A stretch of DNA of 64,000 nucleotides from Verpa conica. Taxonomy: Eukaryota > Ascomycota > Pezizomycetes > Pezizales > Morchellaceae. The notes below the pieces were generated by a model. It was not told the DNA's origin. It did no database searches and saw only the letters and a list, made by a program, of their open reading frames with translations. The stretch lies in assembly GCA_033030425.1 (NCBI GenBank), contig JAUFSD010000002.1, forward strand, positions 2,232,001 through 2,296,000, in the 5' to 3' direction. Shown here piece after piece: positions 1 to 11,691 of this stretch (the stretch's first letter is position 1; every line of letters begins with the position of its first letter). A program made the position numbers and the translations under genes.

Positions 1-1880
1 GACCCGGGGGGTAGGGCGACTATCCGCGACGTGGACGTTTGCCGGTGGGGGTTGGCCGCGGGACGAAAACGTGGGGCCGGAAGGGGGGGAGGAGGGGAGG
101 AGGGGAGGAGGAGGAGGGGAGGAGGAGAGAGGAGAGGGAGGGGGGGCAAAGAGACGAGGGGGGGTCAGATAGCGTAATCGGAAACGTCTATGGGGGGACA
201 CAGAATTTGTTTTTTCTTTCCTTCTTCTTTCCTTCCTTTTCTTCTTGGAGGCAAGAGGATAAATAAGAATAAAAGAATAAAAGGACACAAAGAGGCCGTA
301 GGAAGAAAGAAGGAAATTAAGGCGAGATAATATCTATTGATAGGCAAGACAAGGGAGGTGTAGCCAAGTGATAAATACCGGTAGAGCAGCCAGTGCCAGG
401 CGCCGCGAGGTCTCAGACTCAGTAAGAAGAGTAGTAGATGTGTAGCAAGCCACTCTGCCTAGTACCCTTCAACTCTAGAGCAATGTATGATATGATACAC
501 TGCCAATGTATGATACCTACTCTCTGTAAATACCGATGCAGGAGGAAGAGAAGGACAGACAGGCGGTGGAAGGCCAGATGATGAACCGTGGATGTCACTT
601 GAGTGGAAGAAGAGGTGCCTCTCGGGTGATCAGTCAACGAGTGATCAAAATACTCCGACAAAAAGAGGAAGAAGAAGCCCTTCAAGATCTTTAAGAGGCA
701 CGTCAAAAATAAACAAATAAAAATAAAGATATAGATAAGCTTAAATTAAAAATAAAAATATAAAAAAAAATACCCCACTACCTTTCCAGCACCTCTGAGA
801 AGATTCTCCCCCCTTCCTCTTCGCTACAGAACCAGGCAGCGGGGAAGGTAGAAAAGTCGAAATAGTATCGCGAGCCCGAGTGAGAACTCCTCCAAGGGGG
901 GACCAAGGGTGAATGCGGGAAGGGGAGGGAAGAAAATCTGGCGAACCAAAGAGAGAGAGGGGTGTGCGCTGGCCGTCATTGTTCCACAGCACGAACCCAT
1001 GTCGGTCCTGGATCCTGATAACTATCACCACACACTCTCCTCCCCCCCCCTTATCGATTCGTTTACTAGGCTGGAAGTTCCTGCTTGGGGTAGGTAATTG
1101 TATCTACTCTACTTAATTTTCCTCCCCCCCTCCTTAAACAATTTACAAACCCTCCTAGGTTGGTCAGTTGGACTTCGATCAACTCAGGCAACCTTTATCC
1201 ATAATTGTGGGGCCCTGCACGGGTCACGAGAAATAAAAAAAAAACCACCGAAAATCTTTTCTTTTATTCGCCTTCGATGGCAAGTCCCTACCCCTCCCCC
1301 TCCGATCTGGGTTGGATTGGTAATCGATTTATTGGTGTAGGCAAAAATATAGATATTTAATTTATGCACTGCACAAAGCATATTCTAGGTAAAAGGATTC
1401 GTCTTACTAATTAACATCCGCTATAAACACAGTAGGGTATTAAAATTCAAACAGTCTACCAAAAAAGGGAAAGTGTAAGGTGTTAGCTTTCCGGGTAAGA
1501 TATCATGTATCATGCCGGTAGTGATGGGCGGTTCCAGCTTTCAGCTTTCCAGTCTCCCACGATAGATCAACAATACATTGAATAAAAAAAAAAAAACAGA
1601 GCACAACAGGTGGATAACTATATAGATAGGCCTATGTCACAATCATAAGTTATTGATATAGCTTCGCCTGAACGTGGTTAAGTGAGCCATATGCTTATAT
1701 TCCTAGAGCAATTCTTTAATAAAAAAACAACCAATAAATAGTGGCATAAGTTATCATAACATTATACCTTCCTCCGTCTAGGTCAAAATCCAAGTCCAAA
1801 GGCCCAAAATAACCAAAAGCGAAATGAAAACAAATAAAATCAAAAATGCCACCACGGCAACCCAAAAAATCCATCTCCAA
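1..1880. other. Gene-free, purine-rich leading segment
   Basis: No supportable gene is seen. Positions 60-170 are a strongly strand-biased run of GGA/GGGA units on the + strand with little C or T, followed by a CT-rich patch near 210-245. Short open frames here are products of this low complexity and have no family resemblance. The part from 1380 to 1800 is AT-rich. It may hold the 3' flank of the GH76 gene, or the promoter of a gene off the left edge. Confidence 0.6.
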
Positions 1881-3394
1881 TCATCCAACAACCTCCAGCA
1901 CTGCTCTCAAGGCTGCAAGCCCTCCTGAATGACTTTCCACCGTCCGACCACGTCCTCTATCGTTCAGGTCACCTTGAACCCCCACTTCCTCCCCACCTTG
2001 TACCCCAAAAGAGGCTGTAATTGGGTTCATATGATCTGTCGCGCCAGGATCCAGTTCCGTTTCAAACCTTCCTTGCTCTTCAGACCAGAAAGAAGACGAT
2101 GAATAAGGCAAACCAGAAGCATCAGGTGCACCCCACCAAGCCCCTATAACGCCATTGGCATTCTTCGTACTCCATGCTGCGGCCGCATTTTTAAGGATAA
2201 AGTCATGGTACCCGCTGCAAAACTTTGCGTGCCACGATTTAACGTCGGTGGTGAACGTTACAAGCGGTGAGGAGAGGGGTGCGCAAAACTGAGTTAGGTG
2301 ATGCATGAAGATTCCTATGATGAGGGTAAGTATTCCGAGTTTTATCTCCGTGTGGATATGGAGTAAGGCAAACCTTTAAAAGTATGCCCATTTTGGCTAC
2401 AACGACTTTCAGGATCACACTTCTCCGTCAATATCCCGTCCCTAACAATCTCACCGACCTTCCCCTCACTAGTGACGACAGCATCTATCAGCTTGAACCC
2501 TTCCTCAAGGTAGTCCTTTACTCCTGTTGCCTCCGCCAATCCCCTCAATCCACTAAGTAAGACACCCTGGTTATATGTATACACCTGTTCATCCCTGCTA
2601 TCGCACAGCTTCTCCCCCGCCTCAGGCGGTGCATTGAGCTTCGAGATATGGAAACCATCGGTGTATAGCCCCTGCTCATTCTGCATATTGCTATTCGCCA
2701 GCCAGGTATGTGCCTTCTTCGCATTCTCGAGGTGCACAGGGTTGCGGTCAGGATGGTAGAGATACATCGCTACTGAAGCAGAAATATACAATTCGTTTGT
2801 AATAGCGTTCTTATATGGCTCCAACCACGGACTCCATATCATACCGCCATGACATAACGTCTCATCCCAGCCTCTCCCCGCAAGTTTATAGAACTCTAGA
2901 GCTCTCGCTGCAAACGCATCCTTCCATTCAGCGCCTGTCCACTCGCCATCCGAGAAGCTACCGACGCGGTAATCAACCATGTTTACTGCTTCAAGCCACT
3001 GCAGGACCACCCAGAGGATGTCATCGAACGCCTCGTGCCTCAGACCCATGTCCTGGCCAAAGTAAAACGCGACAACTTCGGCAAAATAACGGTCTGCTAG
3101 GTGCCGATGGGACTTGTGCGCGGACAGAGATCTCGTGGATGCTGCGAGATATGTCCCGAAAACGGCCCGCGTCCAGTTGATCCCGGTCGGGTATGTACCT
3201 GATTTGTGGTTGAAAAACTGGGATTGCATAGTCTCCAAAGCTTTCGTCATGTCGGCCAGCGCGTCGGCGGGTTTGGCGGCATCATTGAACTCTGGAAGGA
3301 GGAATGGAACTTCAACTAATGGAGGACCTGCTGGTGCGAGGGGGCTACCAAGAGAGAGTGCTGAGAATAAGAATAGGATCTGGGACGGCCTCAT
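1881..3394 (-). CDS. GH76 family alpha-1,6-mannanase (Dfg5/Dcw1-like), 2 exons
   Basis: Exons 3394..2374 and 2314..1881 are joined across a 59-nt GT..AG intron, giving 484 residues. Residues 1-22 form a hydrophobic secretion signal. The catalytic double aspartate of GH76 is visible at residues 124-125 (FDDILWVVLQWLEA), and the splice junction restores the family motif FKGIFMHHL. Members hydrolyse or transglycosylate alpha-1,6-mannan; in yeasts the Dfg5/Dcw1 proteins attach GPI proteins to the cell wall, so this protein probably acts at the plasma membrane or wall. The length fits the family. The C-terminus is odd: the frame stops after SHSGGLAALRAVLEVVG without an anchor, while the adjacent +1 frame encodes a hydrophobic helix (see findings), so a further intron or a frameshift is possible. 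The family call is firm; the exact 3' end is not. Confidence 0.9.
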
Positions 3395-4014
3395 TTTTTC
3401 GACGAATTTGAGGAAGAACCTTCAGAATCTGAAGCCTTTAAGAACAATAGAGAGAACAACAGCCCATCCCCCCCTCGAAGATCTACTGGAGTTTTCACCA
3501 ACCCCCCAGGTTTCATAGGTACCCCAGATAATCGGGGACAGGGATTTGATAAGCCCCACGGTACCTGCTAGATGCTCGATAAGGAACGCATTTCCGGCCG
3601 TCTTGGCATTTCCCCACCTTTTAATTCCTTGTGGAGGCTTCCCGTAAGCTACCGTCCATTAAAATCATCACGAGTCGTTCTGAGAGTTGGATGTGAGGTC
3701 ACTTACCTGTATCTACTGCACATATACCACAGCTTAAACATTACATGCATGTGCTTCACAGTTGCTACTCGGAGTCGGAAAAACAAATCTCAGAGCTTAG
3801 AGTAGGTAACATCCTGCCTAAATGCAAAAATACATGTATTCTATGCACTGCATCGTATATGTCTATCGATCCTTCCATAACTTGAGTTTATATCTTCGGG
3901 ATACCTAGTGGGTATTCCATCCAGTGCGCACATGGGCCTCAGATCCAGGGCGTTCTCGTGAGACACAATCCCGAGTCCTGTAGAGTACATTCCAATAGCC
4001 GCTCATCGCAGTGC
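3395..4014. other. Intergenic region between GH76 start and TAD2 stop
   Basis: About 620 bases lie upstream of the GH76 start and downstream of the TAD2 stop. It should therefore hold the GH76 promoter and the TAD2 terminator. I see no clear TATA box and no gene. An exact TACATGTA palindrome is present at 3831. Confidence 0.5.
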
Positions 4015-4608
4015 TTATGACTTCGTAAACCCATCTTGCCCATCTTCTGTCACAAGAGGTAGTATATCCGTCTTCAACTCCCTTGTCTTCTTTCCAATAG
4101 GCTGTGGAGCCCTCTCATTCTCCTGCACATAGAACCTCCTCAAAAGCATGATTGCCTCATTCCTAAATATCCCTCCGACACACTCATAACCCCCCTCCCC
4201 ATTTCCTTTCCCTTCACTTGGGTTCCCAGTCTCATGCAGTCTCAATACCCCACCACAGCCCCCAAAGCGGTCATTTAGACACCCATAGTAAACTTTCCTG
4301 ATTGCTAGTTGCCGTAAGGCGGATGCACACATGATGCACGGCTCCACAGTGACGTATAAGTCAATCTCTTTGAAGATCTCTGGCGGGTGTGATTGTAGGA
4401 TATGTTCGATCCCAATAAACTCAGCATGGCGCGTGCCGCACAGGGAGCGGTTGGTGTCATTCATTCCACGAGCTATGATGGTGTTTTTATGAACAAAGAC
4501 GCAGCCAACTGGGACTTCATCAGTAGAGAGTGCGAGTTCAGCCTGGTCAAGGGCATGCCGCATGAACGACTCGTGAACAGAACGCTCTTCTGGGCTGAGG
4601 GATGACAT
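4015..4608 (-). CDS. TAD2: tRNA-specific adenosine deaminase subunit Tad2 (ADAT2)
   Basis: Single-exon gene of 197 residues from the start MSSLSPEERS at 4608; an in-frame ATG at 4683 would add 25 residues. The start at 4608 is preferred because it sits directly before the family N-terminal helix (FMRHALDQAELAL). The cytidine/deoxycytidylate deaminase zinc site is complete. HAE at residues 61-63 gives the Zn histidine and the proton-shuttle glutamate, and PCIMC gives cysteines 91 and 94. With Tad3, Tad2 deaminates adenosine 34 to inosine in the tRNA anticodon, an essential step for wobble decoding. The gene is divergent from the Pol III factor TFC6, with about 220 bases between the starts. The tail after residue 150 is low in conservation signals, as is usual in fungi. 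Confidence 0.92.
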   Translation of the reverse strand: MSSLSPEERSVHESFMRHALDQAELALSTDEVPVGCVFVHKNTIIARGMNDTNRSLCGTRHAEFIGIEHILQSHPPEIFKEIDLYVTVEPCIMCASALRQLAIRKVYYGCLNDRFGGCGGVLRLHETGNPSEGKGNGEGGYECVGGIFRNEAIMLLRRFYVQENERAPQPIGKKTRELKTDILPLVTEDGQDGFTKS

Positions 4609-4827
4609 TTTGGAGATTTCTATAGAGAAATGTTTTCTCCCAGATATAAATTTCTTTTGGCTATTTGCGGCTCTAAACTGCAATGAAGGACGGGTAACAA
4701 TATGTGCGACTTATTTGCCCCACCTTGAGCCTCTTGTTGAGCCTCCACTTCACTGAAGGAGACGACATCATGATCTTCGTCTTTAATCTGACCCGCAATT
4801 ATTATCACGAAAGTACCCACTGAGAGC
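4609..4827. promoter_or_regulatory. Shared divergent promoter TAD2 / TFC6
   Basis: Only 219 bases separate the two divergent start codons (75 fewer if TAD2 starts at the upstream ATG). Both genes act on tRNA production or maturation. No TATA box is evident, which fits housekeeping fungal promoters. The bidirectional role is inferred from geometry alone. Confidence 0.5.
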
Positions 4828-7304
4828 ATGGTTCGTGCTACACGGAATCGGAAGCCTACAAACTATGCTCTTGACCCGTATAAAGACCTCGACAGCGACC
4901 ACAGCACTCAACCTGGCCAGCCAGATGACTCCTCCGAAGATGAGGAGTTCCTAGTTGGGAAGAAATCCGCTGGGGGTACCAATGCACCCGGTGACGGTGA
5001 AGAGGGGGGAGAAAATGAAGAAAGGGAAGAGGAGGACGAGGAGGACGATGATGAGGATGAGGATGAGGATGAGGAGGGCGAAGAGTACCTCTCAGATTTT
5101 GGGGATGATGGCCCATCTAGCCAGCAAGGAAGGAAGTCACGAAGAGCAAGAGGCCGTGGTACCCCCATCGAGATCCCCGGCGAAGGCGCCCGCCTTCATA
5201 GACCACATCAATTCCGAGTTGGTCGCCTTCCTAACGTGCCCCCGGGCATCCGCCGCCGTGATCGCCTTGCAAAAATGGCTGAGGCCGACGGAACCCCCGA
5301 TGCCGACATCCCCGCTGCAATGAGACCTCCGGACCCGTCGGTCAAGATTACTTACCGCCCCGGATTCATCAAATCTACCGGGAAACGGGAGAGGATTGTC
5401 ACAGCATATGGGGGAAATATTGAAACGCTCGTTAAAGCCGTTCGGGTACGTGATCAATACATCGGCCTACCAGCGGTGCCGGAAAGATCGTGTTTGGGGT
5501 TTACTCCATTTTGGAGTGAATCCCAGGATGTGATAGTGGATTTAGGAATAGGAAGACAGAAGAGCCAGAGAATTGAGTACTATGACGCCCCGAGGGCGGC
5601 AGGGGGTAGTGGTAGTGAACATGTGGAGAAATACCTCCCCGCCGAAACAGGGTTCCAGATCAAGTGTATTATAGGCCCCTCAACAGGTAAAAAAATAATT
5701 ACTTTTCAAAGATTTGGGATGCATGATCTGGCAGGAACTGGAAAAGGGAAGAGAGGGTTTATTTTGAATGCTGGGGGGCATGTCTTGGGAATGGATTGGG
5801 CGCCGAATAGACCAAAAGGTACGTTAGGCTCTACTCTTTACTCATCCTACCCTATTATTATTTGGCTTCATCCCTTGTGTGTCCCACCTAACTTATCTTA
5901 AACCTAGGTTGGCAATACTTGGCAATTTCCACAAAGTCAGGCAATCCCACCTCATCCCCCACAAACCCTCTAGAAAACAACGAACCTATTGCACCCCCAG
6001 CTTTTGATCGTGCGCCTTCCCCCTCATGTATTCAAATTTGGCGTTTCCCTGCCAATGATTCCGGTTTCCCCGCTGGCGCACCATCTCTTGCTCTTGCACT
6101 GTGTCATGACTGGGGCCCAGCTGCGGGAATGCGGTGGTGTCAGGTTCCAAAAGAGCAGGAGAGTAAGGACTTAGGTCTCCTTGGTGCTGTCTTTAGAGAT
6201 GGAAAGGTTAGGGTCTTGAGGATAGTACTACCAGATGATGATACAGATGGGGATTGTATTTTTGGTAAGTTCTCCTAAGGAGAATGGAAGAATGATGACT
6301 AAATACTCGAAATATAGTTAAACTAGAAGAACCAGCATTCGAATGTGGACTTGAAGACACAATATGCACAACTATGGCCTGGATATCGGACCACGAAATC
6401 GTTGCCGGTTGCGCAAATGGTGCAATTGCTTGCTGGAGCCTCCCCCAAGCTCTCGATCCTGAGATGGAATTTACTCCCTACCTTTATGCCCCTATTCACC
6501 AAACCTATATTGCCCAGCTTTCTACCTGCTATCCCTCCTTCCCGACTCACATAATATCCGCCTCCCTTGATGGATACTGCCGCCTTACTAGCCTTCTTGA
6601 TCCTTATACAGACACAGTAGTAAACAACCGTTCTCGGATCGCGCCGACCACAATATGCTGGGTTGACGCTGTAAACGCTGCTGTGAGCTGTGAGGAAGGA
6701 GCTTGGGTTAAATTTTATCCTCTGAGAAGATTCTTTTCCGCGACAACGGTCTGTAAGCATAATGGGGTTGTTAGTAGTGTTGCTGGTAGTCTGGTACATA
6801 GCTTTGTGGTGAGTGGAGGGAGCGAGGGGGAGTGCACATTTAGTAATCCGGTACGAAGAACGTTTCATGGGAAAATCGTAAGTTCTTTATCACCTAGGAG
6901 AAGTTTCTACTCAGGCTAAAACAAAAATAACTAATGTATATATGTGAGCGAAATAGAAAAACTATCAGCAAACTTGGTTTCATCTCGAATATGCCAAAAA
7001 GAGCAATATGTTCCGTATGAGTGAGGGTTTCAAGCTTGAGGAGTTTGAGACCAAGAGCGAGAAAATGAAGAGGAGACAGAATAATACGGCATTGGTTCAT
7101 TCTACAGTTCGTTCTTTATTCCTTTATTCTATTTGCATCCGATGGCTTGATTTAGGCTGACAAGGAATTTATATATAGGCTTTCCCAGAGGAGTCAAACA
7201 TCACTCAAGTTTGTTGGAATCCCAATAAGATATGCGGTGGTTGGGCTACGGCTGGGAGCGCTTGTGGACTTGTTAGGGTTGAGGATGTCACTATTGATGC
7301 TTGA
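4828..7304 (+). CDS. TFC6: TFIIIC subunit Tfc6 (tau91/GTF3C2-like WD40 protein), 5 exons
   Basis: Exons are 4828..5818, 5908..6264, 6327..6877, 6969..7106 and 7179..7304, giving 720 residues in frame. Exon 4 could instead end at 7094, also in phase. The N-terminus (1-100) is disordered with a long Asp/Glu run, followed by a basic, AT-hook-like RARGRG patch. The rest is a WD40 propeller. Family hallmarks are GGHVLGMDWAPN, WQYLAIST, CIQIWRF and LCHDWGPAAGMRWC, plus the C-terminal ITQVCWNPN..CGGWATAGSACGLVRVED. In TFIIIC this subunit sits in the tauB half that binds the B box of tRNA genes with the largest subunit, and it helps recruit TFIIIB for Pol III. The neighbour TAD2 edits tRNAs. Identification rests on motif order; the splice sites are mine. 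Confidence 0.85.
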
Positions 7305-7665
7305 TAAATAGAATAATACTAATGACTGAGGTAGTCATATCTGGTTGTAAAATTTAGATAGAATTTCTTGTAAGACTTGTAAGATATTTAAATAGTTACA
7401 TGTATTTATAGCGTGTGGATAATTGTTGAATAAAGGATATAAGCAATCAAAGGACTCTTGCAATTATTAACTTATACCAATTGACACCCTATACAATAGA
7501 CGTTACCCGGCCGTGACTTGACCAGAAACCCTACTCCACCAAAAGACCCCTGCAACCATTTTTTTTGCTTCCTCCCCACATTGCCCAACCACCACGGGAA
7601 AGCTTCTCTACGGCCTGCACAGTAATATTCCGGTGGAGTAATTTAGGGAATATAATACAATCACA
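7305..7665. other. Intergenic region upstream of RRP12
   Basis: Contains the TFC6 3' flank and the RRP12 promoter. The first part is AT-rich. A TACATGTA palindrome lies at 7397. The last 100 bases before the RRP12 start become pyrimidine-rich, which is common in fungal 5' leaders. No gene is seen. Confidence 0.5.
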
Positions 7666-10600
7666 ATGTCGTCTCTTGAGGCGAAATTGGACAAGATCCG
7701 GTCCCCGAATCTGCAAAACCAAAAGCAGGTTCGTACTAACTTTCCCTTATTCAATTCAATAAGATCTTATCGATTAGCCCAACTAACAAAACTTTTCTTG
7801 TTCTTCCCTCCCACGCACAGGTTGCAGTGGTACTTTCTGCTGTTGAAGATATTCTACGAGACCAAAATACAGAGGCTACATCAACAGCTTACTTTGCCGC
7901 CCTACTGTCATTATTACAGCAAGCAATTTCATCATCAGCAATCTTAAATAAAGACCTCGCTGTATCCACTGTCTACCTTCTTGACATCATCACTCCATTT
8001 GCGCCAGCAGCATTACTACGTTTACGGTTCTCGCAAATCCTTACACATCTGGTACCAGCATTGACACACCGTGAGGCCGAAGCAGCACTATTGCGGAGTA
8101 GCATTGGATGTCTTGAGGGTCTACTAGTAGCGCAGGATGGAACATCATGGGCAATCCCGCAGAAGGATATCGGTCCACGGAGAGCATTAGCAGGATTATT
8201 GAACCTGGGTCTCGACGAGCGACCCAAGGTTAGGAAGAGGGCGCAAGAAGCCGTAACGAAGGTTCTCAAGAACCCTCCTCCGAGCCCGAGTTTGGATCAT
8301 CCTGCGGCAGATATGTGTGCGGCTGTTACTTTGAGTTCTGTTACCGAGTTGGCGCGGAATCAGGAGGGTCAGCGGGGGAAGAAGAGCGGGGAGCATGACC
8401 CGAGGTTGATACATTCACTACAGCTTGTTAAGGCTGTTTGTGCAGCTGGTGGATGGCCGAGTAAGAGGGTTGAGGGGCTATGTGAAGTTTTGCTCGGGAT
8501 TGCCAAGAGCAGTAATGAATTCCTGATGATGGCAGCTTTCGGCGTATTCGAAGAGGTTTTCGTAAGTTTAGTAGACGAGACAGCCAGCGCAAAACTACCA
8601 GGAGTTCTCGAGGTGAGTTTTTTTCATATATGTATCCCCCAACAGCGTAGTAAATAATTGAGCTGAAATTAAAAACAGGCCATCTCCGAACTCCGGCCAT
8701 CACAAAACGACTCACAGCTATTGCCACCCTGGCTGGCAGTTGTAGCTCGAGGCTATGAAGTCTTCGCACAAGTAGACGAAGACGAAGCATTCACAAAACT
8801 CCCGGCGCTGTTCGATCTCATATCTACATTCCTCGAATCCCCAGCCTTCAATATCCGTACTTCCGCTTCACAGTGTCTCGTCTCACTTGCAACCACTGTC
8901 ATTCCCGATAAAGCACTCTTGGACATTACCCGTAGCACTGAGACAATTTTCGTAAAAATCGCTAAAACTACTACTAACCTCCTGAGCGTCCGGTACCAAG
9001 GCGCCTGGAAAGAAGTCTTCGATGTCCTCAACGCCCTCTTCGATAAGCTCCGCTGGCGCTCCACTCCGATCCTCAACGATGCGGTCAAGGTCATTGGCGA
9101 CCTCCGCTCGAACGACGGCTTCCAGGGTAAAAAGGAAGCAGATGAAGTCCTTGGCCGTGCGGTTCGAGCCATGGGCCCGGACGAAGTCCTCTCAATCCTT
9201 CCGCTGAACCTATCTGCGCCGAAGCCCGGCTCTCCAGGAAGAGCGTGGATGTTGCCAGTCTTGAGGGAGTGGGTCGAGAATGCGAAACTAGGACATTTCA
9301 GGGAGATGTTTGTCCCGCTGAGTGAGGCGTTTTTTCAGAAGGTTATGAACTTTGGTGAAGGGGAGAAAACGGTCGAGATTAAGATTTTTGAGGCTTTGGT
9401 GGGGCAGATCTGGGCGCTGTTCCCTGGGTATTGTGATTTACCGATTGATTTGACTGAGGTGGGTTCTAATTTACCGTGATCCATGAAATATTTAAGCCTA
9501 TAGCTAATTATGAGATAGGCCTTTGATCAATCTTTCGCAGAGCTACTAGCAAATGTACTCTACCAGAAGGTCGAGCTGAGATCTGATATCTGTAAAGGGT
9601 TGCAGGCCCTTGTAGACTCAAACAAGTTTATCCTAGAAGTAGAGCTCGAGGATGGAGAAGAGAATTTGGTTACTCAACGCAGAGTTTCGAAAGCGGATGC
9701 GCAGAAGAACATCGATCATTTGGCCTCATTCTCAGGAAACCTTTTGGCGGTTCTCTTTAACGTCTACAGCACAACACTACCGCAATATCGCGGATTCATA
9801 TTAAAATGCTTAAACTCATTCCTAAGCATCACTCCACATGAGGAACTCATGGCAACCTTCACTAAAGTAACAGCAATGCTCGAATCTGCACTTACTGAAT
9901 CCGGAAAACAAACACAGGCCGAAAAGCAAAAAGAGAAGTCTAAAGCCGACCGTATGCCCCCCATGGCACACACTTTAATGGACTTGGTTATCGCTATCAC
10001 ACCTTATCTACCTTCTGACAGCCATCATGCGCTGTTCTTGATTTTCGCTGCTACAGTGAACAAGAGCGATGACCCACAGCTACAGAAGAAGGCTTACAAA
10101 GTTGTCCCTAGACTTGCAGAGACAGAGTCTGGAAGAAGGGCATTGATTGAGAAGAGCAGCGATCTACAGAAGTTTTTGATTGATGCTGCTGAGAAGGCGA
10201 CACCACCGGCTCGAAGGGACCGTTTGGCTGCTCTGTCACAACTCGTTGAATTCCTCCCCCAAAATGACCTTCACTTCATACCCTCTATTCTCTCGGAGGT
10301 TGTCATTTCTGCTAAAGAAGTCAACGAGAAGGCTCGTACCGCTGCATTTGACCTACTAGTTCTGATGGGCGAGAAGATGAAAGAAGGAGGTAGAGTCATC
10401 AATAGCAAGGTAGCTCATATGCCCGCTGATGCACCCGATGCCGAGGCTACACTAGATGAATACGTTACTATGATTTCCGCCGGTCTCGCAGGTAGCACAC
10501 CACACATGATCAGTGCATCTATTACTGCGTTGACCCGGATCTTGTATCAATTCAAGGACGATATCAAGAGTGAGCTTATCGATGAAATGGTCATGACCCT

Positions 10601-11691
10601 AGACCTATTCTTGACATCAAAGAATAGAGAAATCGTTAGGTCTGTACTAGGTTTTGTGAAAGTTTGTATTATCTCGCTACCTAAAGAGGTGATGCAACCA
10701 AAATTCGAAACGTTGATCCCGAACTTGATGGTGTGGAGCCATGAACACAAGGCACATTTCAAAGCTAAAGTTAAACATATCATTGAGCGAATGATTCGCA
10801 GGTTCGGGTATGACGCAGTGGAGAGATATGTTCCGGAGGATGATAAAAAGTTGGTTGTGAACATCAGAAAGACAAGGGAGAGGAGAAAGAGACACAAAGA
10901 TGCTGCGGCCACAGAAGGTGGTGATGAGGATGAAGAACCAAAAGTATCAAAGGTTTGCGCCCATTTATTACCACCCTCCATAATACTTTATTTCATCCGT
11001 TATCTGACACTGATTCATAAAAAAATTAAAATAGAAGAGGCAATCCAAATTTGCTTCAGAGTTTGAAGAAGCAATCTATGGTTCTGAGTCTGAAGCCGAC
11101 TCCGATTCAGAAACCGAAGCCCGCCCAACTACCGGGAAGAAAGGGAAGCGCGGTGCTAAAGGAGAAACCTACATTGTCGAAGATGAAGATGAACCACTCG
11201 ATCTTCTCGACCGCAAATCCCTCGCCCACATTTCCTCGACCCGCCCACAGCGAACCCGGATCGGTGACCACAAGAAGCCAAATGCACCGAGACCCAAGAC
11301 CAATGCTGATGGTAAACTCGTGCTTGGGGTTAATGATGAAGACAACTATGAAAAGGTTGATGCAGGTGATGCAGATGTAGATATGGCTGCTGATGGTGGT
11401 GCTGATGGGGTGAACGCGTATGTTGAAGCGATCACGGGTAAAGATGCGCCTAGGCGTGGTCAGAGGAACAGGGTTAAGTTCTCGAATAAGAGGGGCAGAG
11501 ATGATGAAGGGGATGAGGATATGGGTGACGATGATCATACAGATGGTGCTACATCAGGCGGCTATTCATCAGGTGGAAAGAGAGTAAAAAATGGAAAAGG
11601 CCAGATGAGTGGTAGAAAGGGGCTAGGTGTAAAAGGTGTTAAGGAAGGGAGGGTGAATAAGGGGCATAAGAAGAGTAGTGCAAGTAGGTGA
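7666..11691 (+). CDS. RRP12: Ribosomal RNA processing protein Rrp12 (NUC173/HEAT), 5 exons
   Basis: Exons are 7666..7728, 7821..8612, 8679..9458, 9519..10952 and 11035..11691, giving 1,241 residues, close to yeast Rrp12 (1,228). The first exon is only 21 codons, ending LQNQKQ and joining VAVVLSAVEDIL. The body is alpha-helical HEAT repeat with the NUC173 region, for example ALLSLLQQ, VSTVYLLDIITPFAPAALLRLRF and VGQIWALFPGYCDLP. The C-terminal exon carries the conserved KFASEFEEAIYGS block, then acidic and Lys/Arg-rich tails (KRVKNGKG, GHKKSSASR) that look like nuclear localisation signals. Rrp12 is a karyopherin-like factor needed for nuclear export and maturation of pre-40S and pre-60S subunits. 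UTP4, another pre-rRNA factor, lies about 9 kb downstream on the same strand. Confidence 0.93.

Noticed and set aside
4856..5168. Ser-rich and Pro/His-rich open frames on the - strand (86 codons each)
   Set aside because: They are the antisense of the Asp/Glu-rich coding run of TFC6, where GAT/GAG repeats leave the other frames open.
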